From assembly GCA_040401695.1 (NCBI GenBank), contig JBBANY010000016.1, positions 1-36,631 on the forward strand: a stretch of DNA of 36,631 nt. The letters run 5' to 3'. This stretch comes from F1-20-MAGs119 sp040401695. GTDB lineage: Bacteria > Actinomycetota > Acidimicrobiia > Acidimicrobiales > Ilumatobacteraceae. The notes under the pieces were generated by a model. That model saw only the letters and a list, made by a program, of their open reading frames with translations. It was not told where the DNA came from and ran no database searches. The position numbers and the translations under genes are program-made. This document shows positions 23,698-31,069 of the stretch, one piece after another (position 1 is the stretch's first letter; each line of letters begins with the position of its first letter).

Positions 23698-23943
23698 ATG
23701 AAGGTCTGGATCGATCAGGATCTGTGCACGGGCGATGGCCTCTGCGAGGAGATCGCACCGGATGTCTTCACCCTTCTCGACGACGGCTTGGCCTACGTGA
23801 AGGAAGGCAGCAAGATTTTCGCGACCGCCAAGGGCAACCCCCAGGGCGCCGAGGGTCTCGCCAACTTCCCCGACAGCATGATCGATGCCGTCGTTGAATC
23901 CGCCGAGGAGTGCCCCGGCGAGTGCATCTTCATCGAGCCATGA
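23698..23943 (+). CDS. Small ferredoxin, 3Fe-4S or 4Fe-4S type
   Basis: The 81-aa protein is a single-cluster ferredoxin of the kind that serves cytochrome P450s or other oxidoreductases. It has Cys-x5-Cys (LCTGDGLCEEIAPDVF) near the start and Cys-x3-Cys (EECPGECIFIE) at the end. The position normally holding the middle cysteine of a classic CxxCxxC motif is occupied by Gly, which favours 3Fe-4S. It has a good Shine-Dalgarno sequence (AAAAGGAG, 23684-23691). It is divergent from mpa and convergent with trmI. The electron partner is not in the window. Confidence 0.88.
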   Translation: MKVWIDQDLCTGDGLCEEIAPDVFTLLDDGLAYVKEGSKIFATAKGNPQGAEGLANFPDSMIDAVVESAEECPGECIFIEP

Positions 23944-23950
23944 TCTTGCG

Positions 23951-23965
23951 GCCCTGAAACAGGGC
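23951..23965. terminator. Short stem-loop between convergent ferredoxin and trmI
   Basis: GCCCTG and CAGGGC pair around an AAA loop in the 29-bp gap between the two stop codons. It could stop transcription from either side. It lacks a U-run on either strand, so it is a weak candidate. Confidence 0.35.
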
Positions 23966-23972
23966 GGCTCAC

Positions 23973-24767
23973 TCAGGGTTTGTCGATGAGACGCGCCGCC
24001 GTGAGAAATCCGGTGTGCGCAACCATTCTGTGATCAGGTCTCACTGCCTGGCCGTCGATGTGCCACGTCCGGTGCAGAACTTCGAGGGTGCGTTGTCCTG
24101 CCCATTCGTCGCCGAGCGCCGACCGTACCTGCATCGCCTGGGTGATGGAGGGCGTGTATGCCACCAAGACCCCCCCACGGCGCAACGCTCCGACTGCATG
24201 GTTCACGACGAGCCAGGGCTCGGGTAGGTCGAGAACGACGCGGTCGTAATCGCCGCCATCGATACCGTCGTAGCAGTTGCGAATGTGCACGTCGTACGAG
24301 CGCAGAGCCGTCTCTCCGAGGAAGGACCCGACGTTGGCCTTGGCGCGGTTGGCGAAGTCTTCACGCAGCTCGTATCCGGTGATCACGGCTCCGGCGCGCA
24401 GCATCGCCATCGAGAGCGCGCCCGAACCCACGCCCGATTCGAGAACGCGCACGCCGGGCCGAATGTCGGCGATCATGAGAATCGTCGCGAGATCCTTCGG
24501 GTAAATGACCTGCGCGCCCCGAGGCATCTCGACGACGAAGTCTTCGAGGGTCGGGCGAAGCACCACGTAGCGCGCTCCCTTTGTCGAAATGACCTCCGTC
24601 CCGTCGGGGCAACCGACGACGGCGTCGTGCGGGACGAATCCGGCGTGGCTGTGGAACTCACCCCCTGCAACGAGATCGACAAGGTAACGACGATCCTTGC
24701 GGTCGACGAACATGACCTTCTCGCCCAGTCCGAAGGTGTCCGCGTGAGCGGCAGAGTTCATGGTCAT
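23973..24767 (-). CDS. trmI: tRNA (adenine-N1)-methyltransferase TrmI
   Basis: TrmI makes m1A58 in the T-loop of tRNAs with S-adenosylmethionine. The 264-aa protein has an N-terminal beta domain (KVMFVDRKDRRYLVDLVAG), IYPKDLATILMIADI, SAM motif I LESGVGSGALSM and the catalytic-region signature LDLPEPWLVV. It ends normally. Its start ATG (24765-24767) overlaps the stop of the small upstream gene by 4 bp. In Mycobacterium the trmI orthologue lies close to mpa, as here. Confidence 0.92.
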   Translation of the reverse strand: MTMNSAAHADTFGLGEKVMFVDRKDRRYLVDLVAGGEFHSHAGFVPHDAVVGCPDGTEVISTKGARYVVLRPTLEDFVVEMPRGAQVIYPKDLATILMIADIRPGVRVLESGVGSGALSMAMLRAGAVITGYELREDFANRAKANVGSFLGETALRSYDVHIRNCYDGIDGGDYDRVVLDLPEPWLVVNHAVGALRRGGVLVAYTPSITQAMQVRSALGDEWAGQRTLEVLHRTWHIDGQAVRPDHRMVAHTGFLTAARLIDKP

Positions 24768-24985
24768 CGTGACTCGACGTCGATCACTGCCCGCCGGGTT
24801 CGCGCACTCACGACACGCGGGGAAGGCGTGCCGAGGACGCGCCGCGAGACGCGCCCCAGGAGAACTGCTTTCGCGAACGTCGACGAGCGACGGGCGAGCG
24901 AGGCCGTGATTCGCCGGCGCATCGGAGTGCGACCGATGACGAGCCCTGCGACGAACGAAAGCCGACGGACGTTTTTCGACACCAC
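24764..24985 (-). CDS. Small basic protein of unknown function upstream of trmI
   Basis: From the GTG at 24983-24985 the product is about 73 aa, Arg-rich (RRRITASLARRSSTF, RVSRRVLGTPSPRVV) with one weakly hydrophobic stretch (LSFVAGLVIG). The GTG lies 1 nt after the stop of the next upstream gene; a longer frame starting at 25027 would overlap that gene and is less likely. It is coupled to trmI by a 4-bp overlap. I do not recognise a family. The reality of the gene rests mainly on spacing. Confidence 0.5.
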   Translation of the reverse strand: MVSKNVRRLSFVAGLVIGRTPMRRRITASLARRSSTFAKAVLLGRVSRRVLGTPSPRVVSARTRRAVIDVESR

Positions 24986-24986
24986 T

Positions 24987-25199
24987 TCAGCGCCTGAATT
25001 CGACGCGGGTCGCGCGTCGCGATCCACGACGCCGGCCGAAGAGGTACGAAACCACCATCAAAACGACTGCAGCCGCACCGGCAACCGCGACGATCGTCTG
25101 CTTCTTGTTCTCGACGCGCCCTTGAAGGTCGTCCTGCAGACTCTTGAACCTGCGCTCGAGGTCTTCCTTCGAGATCTTCTTGTCGCCACTCTGATTCAT
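24987..25199 (-). CDS. Small single-membrane-segment protein
   Basis: This 70-aa protein has a charged amphipathic start (SKEDLERRFKSLQDDLQGRV), one membrane segment (TIVAVAGAAAVVLMVVSYLF, about 35-54) and a strongly basic tail (GRRRGSRRATRVEFRR). The arrangement resembles small YqjD/DUF3618-like envelope proteins; the similarity is by layout only. It lies 12 nt downstream of a two-helix membrane protein and 1 nt upstream of a basic protein, so all belong to one operon with trmI. Confidence 0.65.
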   Translation of the reverse strand: MNQSGDKKISKEDLERRFKSLQDDLQGRVENKKQTIVAVAGAAAVVLMVVSYLFGRRRGSRRATRVEFRR

Positions 25200-25211
25200 T
25201 GCCCCTCCAAC

Positions 25212-25514
25212 CTAGAGACGCGGCCGGCGCACCTGAAAGAGTGCAACGCCAACCACGACCACCGCGAACACGGTGCCGAAAACGTACGGTACGAATGACC
25301 ACGCGCCGTCGAAAACATCGGACGTCAGGTCTTGGACGAGGCGCAACAATCCGAGCGCGACGAGGACCATGCCGATCGAGACGAGGGCCATCGAAACAAC
25401 TCCCCAGACGATCCAACGGCCTGCCCCACGCAACGGCTCGATGGTCTCTTGGCGCGCGTAGGCAACGACCATGTCGACGATCTCAGCATCGCGCGCGCGG
25501 GATTCGGAGGCCAT
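25212..25514 (-). CDS. Two-helix membrane protein, holin-superfamily/YqjE-like
   Basis: The 100-aa protein has an N-terminal amphipathic helix (EIVDMVVAYARQETIEPLRG) and two membrane helices (WIVWGVVSMALVSIGMVLVA and YVFGTVFAVVVVGVALF) followed by basic residues. This is the layout of the actinobacterial Phage_holin_3_6/YqjE-type proteins, which are mostly chromosomal and not phage holins. The ATG at 25512-25514 begins a run of four genes ending in trmI. Function unknown; an envelope role is inferred. Confidence 0.65.
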   Translation of the reverse strand: MASESRARDAEIVDMVVAYARQETIEPLRGAGRWIVWGVVSMALVSIGMVLVALGLLRLVQDLTSDVFDGAWSFVPYVFGTVFAVVVVGVALFQVRRPRL

Positions 25515-25553
25515 GGCTCAAGTGTCGCAGCGAAGCGCCTGTTTTGCACCCTC

Positions 25554-26966
25554 TCAGCCGCCGCCGAGTACGCGTACCTGTTCGACCGCGGGCCCTGTCG
25601 GGTACGTGGCCACAGCGCGCGCGAGGGCCTCCCACAAAGGTCTGTAGTTGCCATGGTCGGCCCACCCTGCGCCGTTCAGGAACAGAGCAAAGATCACCTC
25701 GTCGGTCGCATTCACGGGCAGGACACCCCCGAGGGTTTTCACGTTGAGAAGTGTGCCCGTCTTTCCCAGCAACTTGCCTGCCGCGACCGAGTCGGTGAGG
25801 ACGTCTTTCAGGGTGCCGGTGCGACCCGCCACGGCCAGGCCCTTCTTCAGGCTTCCACCGACAGGGCTGCGCTCGAGGAGTTCGACGAGGCTGGCGCAGG
25901 TCATCCGATTCGCGCGCGACAAACCGGAACCATCCTTCACGGTGACACCTTCGATTCCCCACTGCTTCAGCACATCACGCATGACGGCGAGACCCGCACC
26001 GGTAGTCGGTTGCAGTGAGCGCGAGAGACCGATGTGCCGAACGAGGATTTCGGCGGTGTTGTTGTCACTGTTGGTGAGCATTTCCCCGACGACCGCTGCG
26101 ACGGGTGCCGACGAGATCTCCGCAATTGTCGCGTCGGGCGGAGCGGTCTTCGCTTCGCGCGGATCACCGACGACTGTGATCCCCCGAGCGCGCAGCAGTC
26201 GGGTGAACTCCCCTGCCGCTGCCGTCGCGGGGTTGTCCGGCTTCAAGCGCTCGCCGACGACGGCTCCGTCGTTGACCATGAGCGCACCGAGTGGTCCTGC
26301 CTCGGTTCCCCTGATGCCCGATGACCAGTCGTCGACATAGCGGTCGTCATCGAGATACGACTCGTCGCCGACCACGCTGCCGTTGACGGATGTGACGCCG
26401 GCCGCCTTCACTTTGTCGGCGAGGTCGTCGAGGAGCGTCGGAGACGTCGTCGGATAACGCTCGGTGGCGAGGAACTCGCGGCTGACTAGCAACGGGTCGC
26501 CCCCGCCGACGAGGAACAAATCCCCTGACACCGTTCCGTTGTCGACCTGCCCCGCGACGCGTGTGGTGAAGCGTGTCTCTGCGGCCAGAACTTCGAGTGC
26601 GACGGCCGCTGTGGCGATCTTCAGGTTGCTCGCAGGTACGAGCTCCTTGTCCGACGACTTCGCCACGACGATGCGTCCGCCCGCATCGACACGAATGCAG
26701 GACAACGACGGCAATTTCGCGAGAATCGGCGAAAGTTCGTTGCGGAGGTTTCGCGTCGCGATGTCGGCAGCCAAAGTGTCGGCGGCACGCCGCACGTTGA
26801 GGACCGGTGTCACGATGTACGAGACCGGCTTCGCTGTGCGCCCGTCGGTGCGAGTTGCAAGCGAGAGTCCCGCATACCAGAGCACCGCGAGAGGTGCCGC
26901 GCCAACGGCGCCGATGATCGCAACGACCAGGCCGGGTCGACGCGCGCGACGTCTGCGTTTCGTCAT
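25554..26966 (-). CDS. dacB: D-alanyl-D-alanine carboxypeptidase/endopeptidase (PBP4 family, S13)
   Basis: PBP4-type enzymes trim or cut peptide cross-links in peptidoglycan outside the membrane. The 470-aa protein has a basic N-terminus and one membrane segment (12-34) acting as signal or anchor. The catalytic SxxK is Ser113-Asn-Leu-Lys116 in VPASNLKIATA, SxN is in TNSDNNTAE and KTG is in LGKTGTLLNV. Between SxxK and SxN lies a large insertion typical of the family (GDLFLVGGGDPLL). A GRTGTLKDV stretch before the KTG is normal for the group. The start overlaps the end of the acyl-CoA synthetase by 4 bp. Confidence 0.93.
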   Translation of the reverse strand: MTKRRRRARRPGLVVAIIGAVGAAPLAVLWYAGLSLATRTDGRTAKPVSYIVTPVLNVRRAADTLAADIATRNLRNELSPILAKLPSLSCIRVDAGGRIVVAKSSDKELVPASNLKIATAAVALEVLAAETRFTTRVAGQVDNGTVSGDLFLVGGGDPLLVSREFLATERYPTTSPTLLDDLADKVKAAGVTSVNGSVVGDESYLDDDRYVDDWSSGIRGTEAGPLGALMVNDGAVVGERLKPDNPATAAAGEFTRLLRARGITVVGDPREAKTAPPDATIAEISSAPVAAVVGEMLTNSDNNTAEILVRHIGLSRSLQPTTGAGLAVMRDVLKQWGIEGVTVKDGSGLSRANRMTCASLVELLERSPVGGSLKKGLAVAGRTGTLKDVLTDSVAAGKLLGKTGTLLNVKTLGGVLPVNATDEVIFALFLNGAGWADHGNYRPLWEALARAVATYPTGPAVEQVRVLGGG

Positions 26967-29140
26967 CGGTTCCGGAACTGCGCGTAGCGGACCATGTGTG
27001 CGAGTGCCGCGACCGCACGATTGCCCGTGGGGAAGCAGTATCGACCCGACTCGCGCACGGCGCGCGGACCGGGATTGTCGGGGTCTGCAATTGCGAGTTC
27101 CGTCGCGACGAGAATCGGCTTGCCCGTCTCGCTCGACAACTCGGCGGCGGCTTCGGCAAAGCGTGCATCCTGACGTTCGTGGTACGCGACGATCCGTTCG
27201 AGGCCGTGATCCGGGTAGAACGAACCCTCACGCATCAAGCGCGCCTGATTCGACTGAATACCAATGCCGAGATAGATGACCGCATCCACTTCGGGGTGGC
27301 GAGCGATGAGGCCGAGAACCTCGGGAATCGTGTCGCGTGTCTCCCCGCCCGCACAGTCGACCGGGTTTCCCTTGCTCCAGCGAGGCGGCAGTTTCTCGTC
27401 GATGGCCGCGCGAAGGTCGTCGGGCAACGAGACGAGACTGAGTTCGGGTCGCTGGTACAGCGCATCGGACGTGACCACGCCCCAACCACCGGCCGTGGTC
27501 AGGATCACGGTGCGACCTCCACGCGGCAACGGCTGGGTCGCGAAGCACGCCGCGGTGTCGAAAGCCTCTTCGACGGAAGCGGCTCGCACGAGGCCCGCTG
27601 CGCGACAAGCACCGTCGAAAACCTTGTCGTTGGCCGCGAGGGCTCCTGTGTGGCTTGCGGCCGCCTTCGCGCCGGCCTCGGTGGCCCCGCCCTTCACGAT
27701 GACGAGGGGCATGCGACGCGAGACACCGGCCAGTTGGTTCATGAGGTCGCGACCGTTCGTGATCCCCTCGAGGTAGGCAAGACCAACCGAGGTGGCCGAG
27801 TCCGTCGCGTACCACTCGAGATAGTCGGCAACCGAGACGCTCGCAGCGTTGCCGGCCGACACCGCACGGCTCACCCCGACGCCGCTTTGACGGGCGTAGT
27901 TCAAGAACGACGAGACAAAGTTGCCACTCTGGCTCGCCACCCCGATCCGACCCGCTGGCGGATACGGCGCCACGATCTGGGCGCACAGTTTCGCGGGCGT
28001 ACTGACGACGCCCTGGCCGTTCGGTCCGGCGAGGAGAATGTCGAGTTCGTCGGCCAGCGCAACGATCTCGTCTTCAAGTTTGCGACCGTCGTCCCCTGCT
28101 TCGCCGTAACCGGCGGACGTCAGGAAAGCGGCCTTCACGCCCTTGGCCGCGCAGTCGCGCAGGAGCCCGGGGTTCGCGGAAGTCGGGGTGCAGACGAAGA
28201 CAAGATCGGCGAAGCCGTCAGGAAGGTCTCCGACGGACGCAACCGTCTTGACACCGAGCACCTCCTCGCCCGAAAGATTCGTTCCGCCCACACGGCCCTC
28301 ATAGCCACTCGCGAGAATGTTGTGCATCGAGACGAAGCCGAACTTGCCGGGATGGCTCGATGCTCCGGCAACGAGCACGCCGCGCGGCTCGAAGAGGGCC
28401 TTGAAATGCTCGTCTCCCAGCTTCCGACTGCGCTTCGTGGATGCGGGTGGCTCGGCGGAAACGCCGACCTCCACCAACGCATCGACGGCAACGAGGCCGC
28501 CCTCGTTCGTGACGAGCAAGGGGTTGAGATCGACGGACAGAACGTCGTCCCGATTGGCTGCCGTGTCCGACAAACCCACCAGAACCCGAACCAGCGCTTC
28601 ACGCTCGACTGCAGGCTCACCACGGAAAGCGCCGAGCAGTTTCTGAGCCTTGATTTCGTCGACCATTTCGTGCGCATCGACCGGCGAGACGGGAACCGGT
28701 CGAAAGACGACGTCTGCCACGGCCTCGGCCAACACTCCACCGACGCCAAGCATGACGACGGGTCCGAACTGGGGGTCGCGCACGACGCCCGCGATGAACT
28801 CGCGGTTGCTCTTGACCATCGGTGCAACGAGAACACTGACCTTTCCATCGTCTTCGCGTGCCGCGCCAAAGAGCTGGGTCACGGTTGTCGAGAGCCCGCC
28901 CGCATCGCTGATGTTCAAGCGGACAAGACCGCGTTCGGTCTTGTGCGCGATGCGATCGCCGTTCAGCTTTGCAACGACGGGAAATGAAATCTTTCGAGTC
29001 GCAAGGAGTTCGACCAACTCGTCGGGGGACGGCGCGGTTGACAGTTCGAGTTCCGGAAGAAACGGCACCCCGAAACCGGCAAGGAGGCCCTTGCTCTCGC
29101 GCTCCGACAATGTTCGGGATGAGCCATCGTTGTTGTTCAC
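26963..29140 (-). CDS. ADP-forming acyl-CoA synthetase, ATP-grasp domain first
   Basis: NDP-forming acyl-CoA synthetases convert an acid, CoA and ATP to acyl-CoA, ADP and phosphate through a phosphohistidine. In the 725-aa protein an ATP-grasp domain comes first (to about residue 230, with VAKLNGDRIAHKTERG). The CoA-binding Rossmann domain follows (LFEPRGVLVAGASSHPGKFG), then the flavodoxin-like ligase domains with RIGVASQSGNF and the phosphohistidine loop AASHTGALA. This beta-then-alpha order is the reverse of the more familiar fused order. The substrate is unknown. It begins with GTG (29138-29140) overlapping the tetR stop by 4 bp and has TAGTCT 6 nt upstream. Confidence 0.88.
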   Translation of the reverse strand: MNNNDGSSRTLSERESKGLLAGFGVPFLPELELSTAPSPDELVELLATRKISFPVVAKLNGDRIAHKTERGLVRLNISDAGGLSTTVTQLFGAAREDDGKVSVLVAPMVKSNREFIAGVVRDPQFGPVVMLGVGGVLAEAVADVVFRPVPVSPVDAHEMVDEIKAQKLLGAFRGEPAVEREALVRVLVGLSDTAANRDDVLSVDLNPLLVTNEGGLVAVDALVEVGVSAEPPASTKRSRKLGDEHFKALFEPRGVLVAGASSHPGKFGFVSMHNILASGYEGRVGGTNLSGEEVLGVKTVASVGDLPDGFADLVFVCTPTSANPGLLRDCAAKGVKAAFLTSAGYGEAGDDGRKLEDEIVALADELDILLAGPNGQGVVSTPAKLCAQIVAPYPPAGRIGVASQSGNFVSSFLNYARQSGVGVSRAVSAGNAASVSVADYLEWYATDSATSVGLAYLEGITNGRDLMNQLAGVSRRMPLVIVKGGATEAGAKAAASHTGALAANDKVFDGACRAAGLVRAASVEEAFDTAACFATQPLPRGGRTVILTTAGGWGVVTSDALYQRPELSLVSLPDDLRAAIDEKLPPRWSKGNPVDCAGGETRDTIPEVLGLIARHPEVDAVIYLGIGIQSNQARLMREGSFYPDHGLERIVAYHERQDARFAEAAAELSSETGKPILVATELAIADPDNPGPRAVRESGRYCFPTGNRAVAALAHMVRYAQFRNR

Positions 29141-29769
29141 GCGCCGAGACTAGTAAGCGACGGGTCCACATCCGAGACGAGAGTGCGATGGAACATGTCG
29201 AGAAGGTGGTCGCGGCGGGCCAACAGCATCTCCGGGGCGAGGGCGTCGTCGACCAGCAGTCCGTTGATGAACGGCGCATCCGAGACATAGCCGAGCAGGG
29301 TCGCGTATGCAGTGACGAGAACCTGCCGTGCATCGACCTTTCTGAAGTGTCCGGCAACCATCTCTTCCTCGAGCCAATTGACCGCGGCTTCGAAAAATGG
29401 CGCCACGACCCCGACAAGGTCGATGCCGAGACGTTCACCACCCTCGATCGCCTCGCGACGCATCAGACGCACATAGGAAGGGTTCTCGCAGAAGAGGTCG
29501 AACCCGGACACGAGAACGGCTGAGAAGCGTTCCCAACCACGTCCGGGGCTCTTCATCGTTGCCTCGACGCGCTAGAGCCAGTCCGAGAGCATTCGCTCGA
29601 ACACTTCCCCGTAGAGGGCGTCCTTGCTGGGAAAGTGGTGCAACAAGCTCGGCCGCTTGATCCCCACTCCGGCTGCGATGTCATTGAGGGAGGTGCCTTC
29701 GTACCCGAAGCGGGCAAACAACTCCGTGGCTTCGTCGAGAATCACATCGCGCATCGGGCGCTGAGCCAT
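29137..29769 (-). pseudogene. TetR/AcrR-family regulator interrupted by an in-frame TAG
   Basis: From ATG 29769 a normal TetR DNA-binding domain is read: DEATELFARFGYEGTSLNDIAAGVGIKRPSLLHHFPSKDALYG. The frame then meets TAG at 29572-29574 after ERMLSDWL. Without any shift it continues as RVEATMKSPGRGWERF and a full ligand-binding domain to 29137. Joined, the two parts give a regulator of about 210 aa, a normal TetR size, so one base at the stop seems to be the only lesion. It could be a recent nonsense mutation, an error in the assembly, or a truncated but still DNA-binding 65-aa product. TAG ends other genes here (pup, the crotonase gene), so it is not generally recoded. Confidence 0.8.
29147..29152 (-). 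promoter_or_regulatory. -10-like hexamer TAGTCT before the acyl-CoA synthetase
   Basis: TAGTCT on the minus strand is followed by CGGCGC and the GTG at 29138-29140. It lies inside the last codons of tetR, so it may be chance. If real it would free the synthetase from tetR transcription. Confidence 0.35.
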
Positions 29770-29775
29770 GTTTCG

Positions 29776-29781
29776 AGGCTA
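29776..29781 (-). promoter_or_regulatory. -10 hexamer TAGCCT, leaderless start of tetR
   Basis: TAGCCT on the minus strand is followed by CGAAAC and the ATG at 29767-29769. The palindrome at 29791-29814 would cover the -35 region of this promoter, which suggests autoregulation. Confidence 0.5.
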
Positions 29782-29790
29782 TCGGAAAGT

Positions 29791-29814
29791 TCTACCTACT
29801 GGTCGGTAGGTAGA
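29791..29814. promoter_or_regulatory. Palindromic operator between tetR and the desaturase gene
   Basis: TCTACCTAC (29791-29799) and GTAGGTAGA (29806-29814) form a perfect 9-bp inverted repeat around a 6-bp spacer. It lies between the divergent -10 hexamers, directly upstream of the desaturase -10. Position, size and symmetry fit a TetR-dimer operator controlling both genes. Confidence 0.7.
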
Positions 29815-29820
29815 TAGGGT
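29815..29820 (+). promoter_or_regulatory. -10 hexamer TAGGGT, leaderless start of the desaturase
   Basis: TAGGGT is followed by TCGGTC and the ATG at 29827. It abuts the palindrome, so a bound repressor would block polymerase access. Confidence 0.5.
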
Positions 29821-29826
29821 TCGGTC

Positions 29827-30621
29827 ATGTTCGTCGGTTTCACTCCCGCCCTCGCCGCACCGTCGTCCCTTTGGGGCTCCGTCTTCGTCAGTCTCGTGGT
29901 CGGTCTCGCCGTGACCGTTCTCGCCAACATCGCCACGACCGTGTACCTGCACCGCGCGATGTCTCATCGTGCGTTGTCGCTGTCGCCGATCGCAGCATTC
30001 GGGTTCCGATTCGTGATCTGGGTGACGACGGGCATTCGTCCCCGGCAGTGGGTGGCGGTTCATCGCAAACACCACGCTTTCACGGACATCGATGGAGACC
30101 CGCACTCGCCCGTCCTGTTGGGCTGGAAGACCGTGCAGGCAAAAAACGTTGCTCTCTACCGCCGGTGTGCGAACGAACCATCGACAATCGCGCGCTACGC
30201 GAAGGACATGCCGGCCACACGTGTCGATTCCATTGCCTTCGACCGCACGATCCTTGGTCTGACGATCGGTGTCACGAGCTTGTGCCTCGTGTTCGGATTG
30301 TGGGTCGGCCTTGCGGCGGCCGTCGTGCACGTGAACCTCTACCTTGGCGGATCCGCCGCGGTCAATGCGATCGGTCACCACTTCGGTCGTCGTCCATACG
30401 ACAACGGTGCGGGCAATTTGCAGTGGCTCGCGTTCCTGACCGCTGGCGAGGGGCTGCACAACAACCATCACGCGGCGCCGACCTCGGCCCGACTCGCCCA
30501 CCGTTGGTACGAAATCGACTACGGCTGGTGGGTGATCAAGGTGCTCACCTGGATGAAGCTGGCGCGTGTGCGCCTGAGCGAGGTCAAACTCGTTGTGCCG
30601 TCGCGCCGCGCCGCTGCGTGA
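29827..30621 (+). CDS. Membrane fatty-acid (acyl-CoA/lipid) desaturase
   Basis: Delta-9-type desaturases insert a double bond in acyl chains using a di-iron centre, O2 and reduced carrier. The 264-aa membrane protein has the histidine boxes HRAMSH (42-47), HRKHH (79-83) and HNNHH (211-215), plus NAIGHH (180-185). Hydrophobic segments lie at about 18-38, 57-70 and 145-175. It is shorter than eukaryotic stearoyl-CoA desaturases but complete at both ends for bacterial members. The upstream palindrome and divergent TetR gene suggest fatty-acid-responsive control. The ferredoxin at 23698 is a possible but unproven donor. Confidence 0.88.
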   Translation: MFVGFTPALAAPSSLWGSVFVSLVVGLAVTVLANIATTVYLHRAMSHRALSLSPIAAFGFRFVIWVTTGIRPRQWVAVHRKHHAFTDIDGDPHSPVLLGWKTVQAKNVALYRRCANEPSTIARYAKDMPATRVDSIAFDRTILGLTIGVTSLCLVFGLWVGLAAAVVHVNLYLGGSAAVNAIGHHFGRRPYDNGAGNLQWLAFLTAGEGLHNNHHAAPTSARLAHRWYEIDYGWWVIKVLTWMKLARVRLSEVKLVVPSRRAAA

Positions 30622-30646
30622 CTTTCGGCGAGACCGCCGGGATTTG

Positions 30647-30652
30647 TAGATT
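30647..30652 (+). promoter_or_regulatory. -10 hexamer TAGATT, leaderless start of the DUF6941-like gene
   Basis: TAGATT is followed by CGGAGC and the GTG at 30659, the same 6-nt spacing. Confidence 0.55.
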
Positions 30653-30658
30653 CGGAGC

Positions 30659-31060
30659 GTGCATCTCGTCTCCACTCTGTTCGTCGAGAACTTCGAAATG
30701 CGCCAGGCCGAGGGGCCGAGCACACGCATCGATCTCACGGGCGCGTTTTTCTCGACGGTTGCTCCGTCCGAGCCGCCGTTCACCTTTTCACCTCACCTTG
30801 TGGCGTTGATCTATTGCGAGCCCGGTGAATCAGGCGAGGGTGTTTTCGAGGTCGTGTTCAGGAAGGGACCCGGCGAGGACGACGAACAGGTGGCGCGCAA
30901 CGTCAGTCCGTTTCGTGTCGATCCCGGAAAGTTCACGTATCGACTCGTCAAGGCCGAACTCGAGTTCGACGATTACGGCCAGGTCTTCGCCCATTGCCGC
31001 GTCAACCGCGACCCGTGGAGCATCCTCCCGCTGACCCTTCTCCCCCGACCGAACAGTTAG
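30659..31060 (+). CDS. Hypothetical protein, DUF6941-like
   Basis: The 133-aa protein looks all-beta: LVSTLFVENFEMR, RIDLTGAFFSTV, HLVALIYCEP, VFEVVFRKG. The order recalls DUF6941 proteins, which start with an LLADAA..-like strand and a line about a role or gene type followed by a beta sandwich. The function of that group is unknown. The GTG start is supported by TAGATT 6 nt upstream. It ends 9 nt before the transketolase GTG; the stop codon TAG is part of the transketolase -10 hexamer. Confidence 0.65.
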   Translation: MHLVSTLFVENFEMRQAEGPSTRIDLTGAFFSTVAPSEPPFTFSPHLVALIYCEPGESGEGVFEVVFRKGPGEDDEQVARNVSPFRVDPGKFTYRLVKAELEFDDYGQVFAHCRVNRDPWSILPLTLLPRPNS

Positions 31061-31063
31061 TGT
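31058..31063 (+). promoter_or_regulatory. -10 hexamer TAGTGT, leaderless start of transketolase
   Basis: TAGTGT includes the stop codon of the preceding gene and is followed by TCGCAC and the GTG at 31070, again 6 nt. Confidence 0.5.
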
Positions 31064-31069
31064 TCGCAC

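Noticed and set aside
25212..25514. Phage holin or prophage remnant
   Set aside because: No other phage gene is near; this holin-superfamily type is common as a chromosomal membrane protein in Actinobacteria.
26996..28987. Long open frame of 663 codons on the plus strand opposite the acyl-CoA synthetase
   Set aside because: Low-complexity Arg/Asp/Val-rich translation without motifs; a shadow of the synthetase gene.
29137..29556. C-terminal TetR part as a separate gene with its own ATG
   Set aside because: It is in frame with the HTH part and has no promoter or ribosome binding site; a broken single gene explains both pieces.
29572..29574. TAG recoded as an amino acid in this organism
   Set aside because: TAG ends pup and the crotonase gene in this window, and those proteins have normal lengths.
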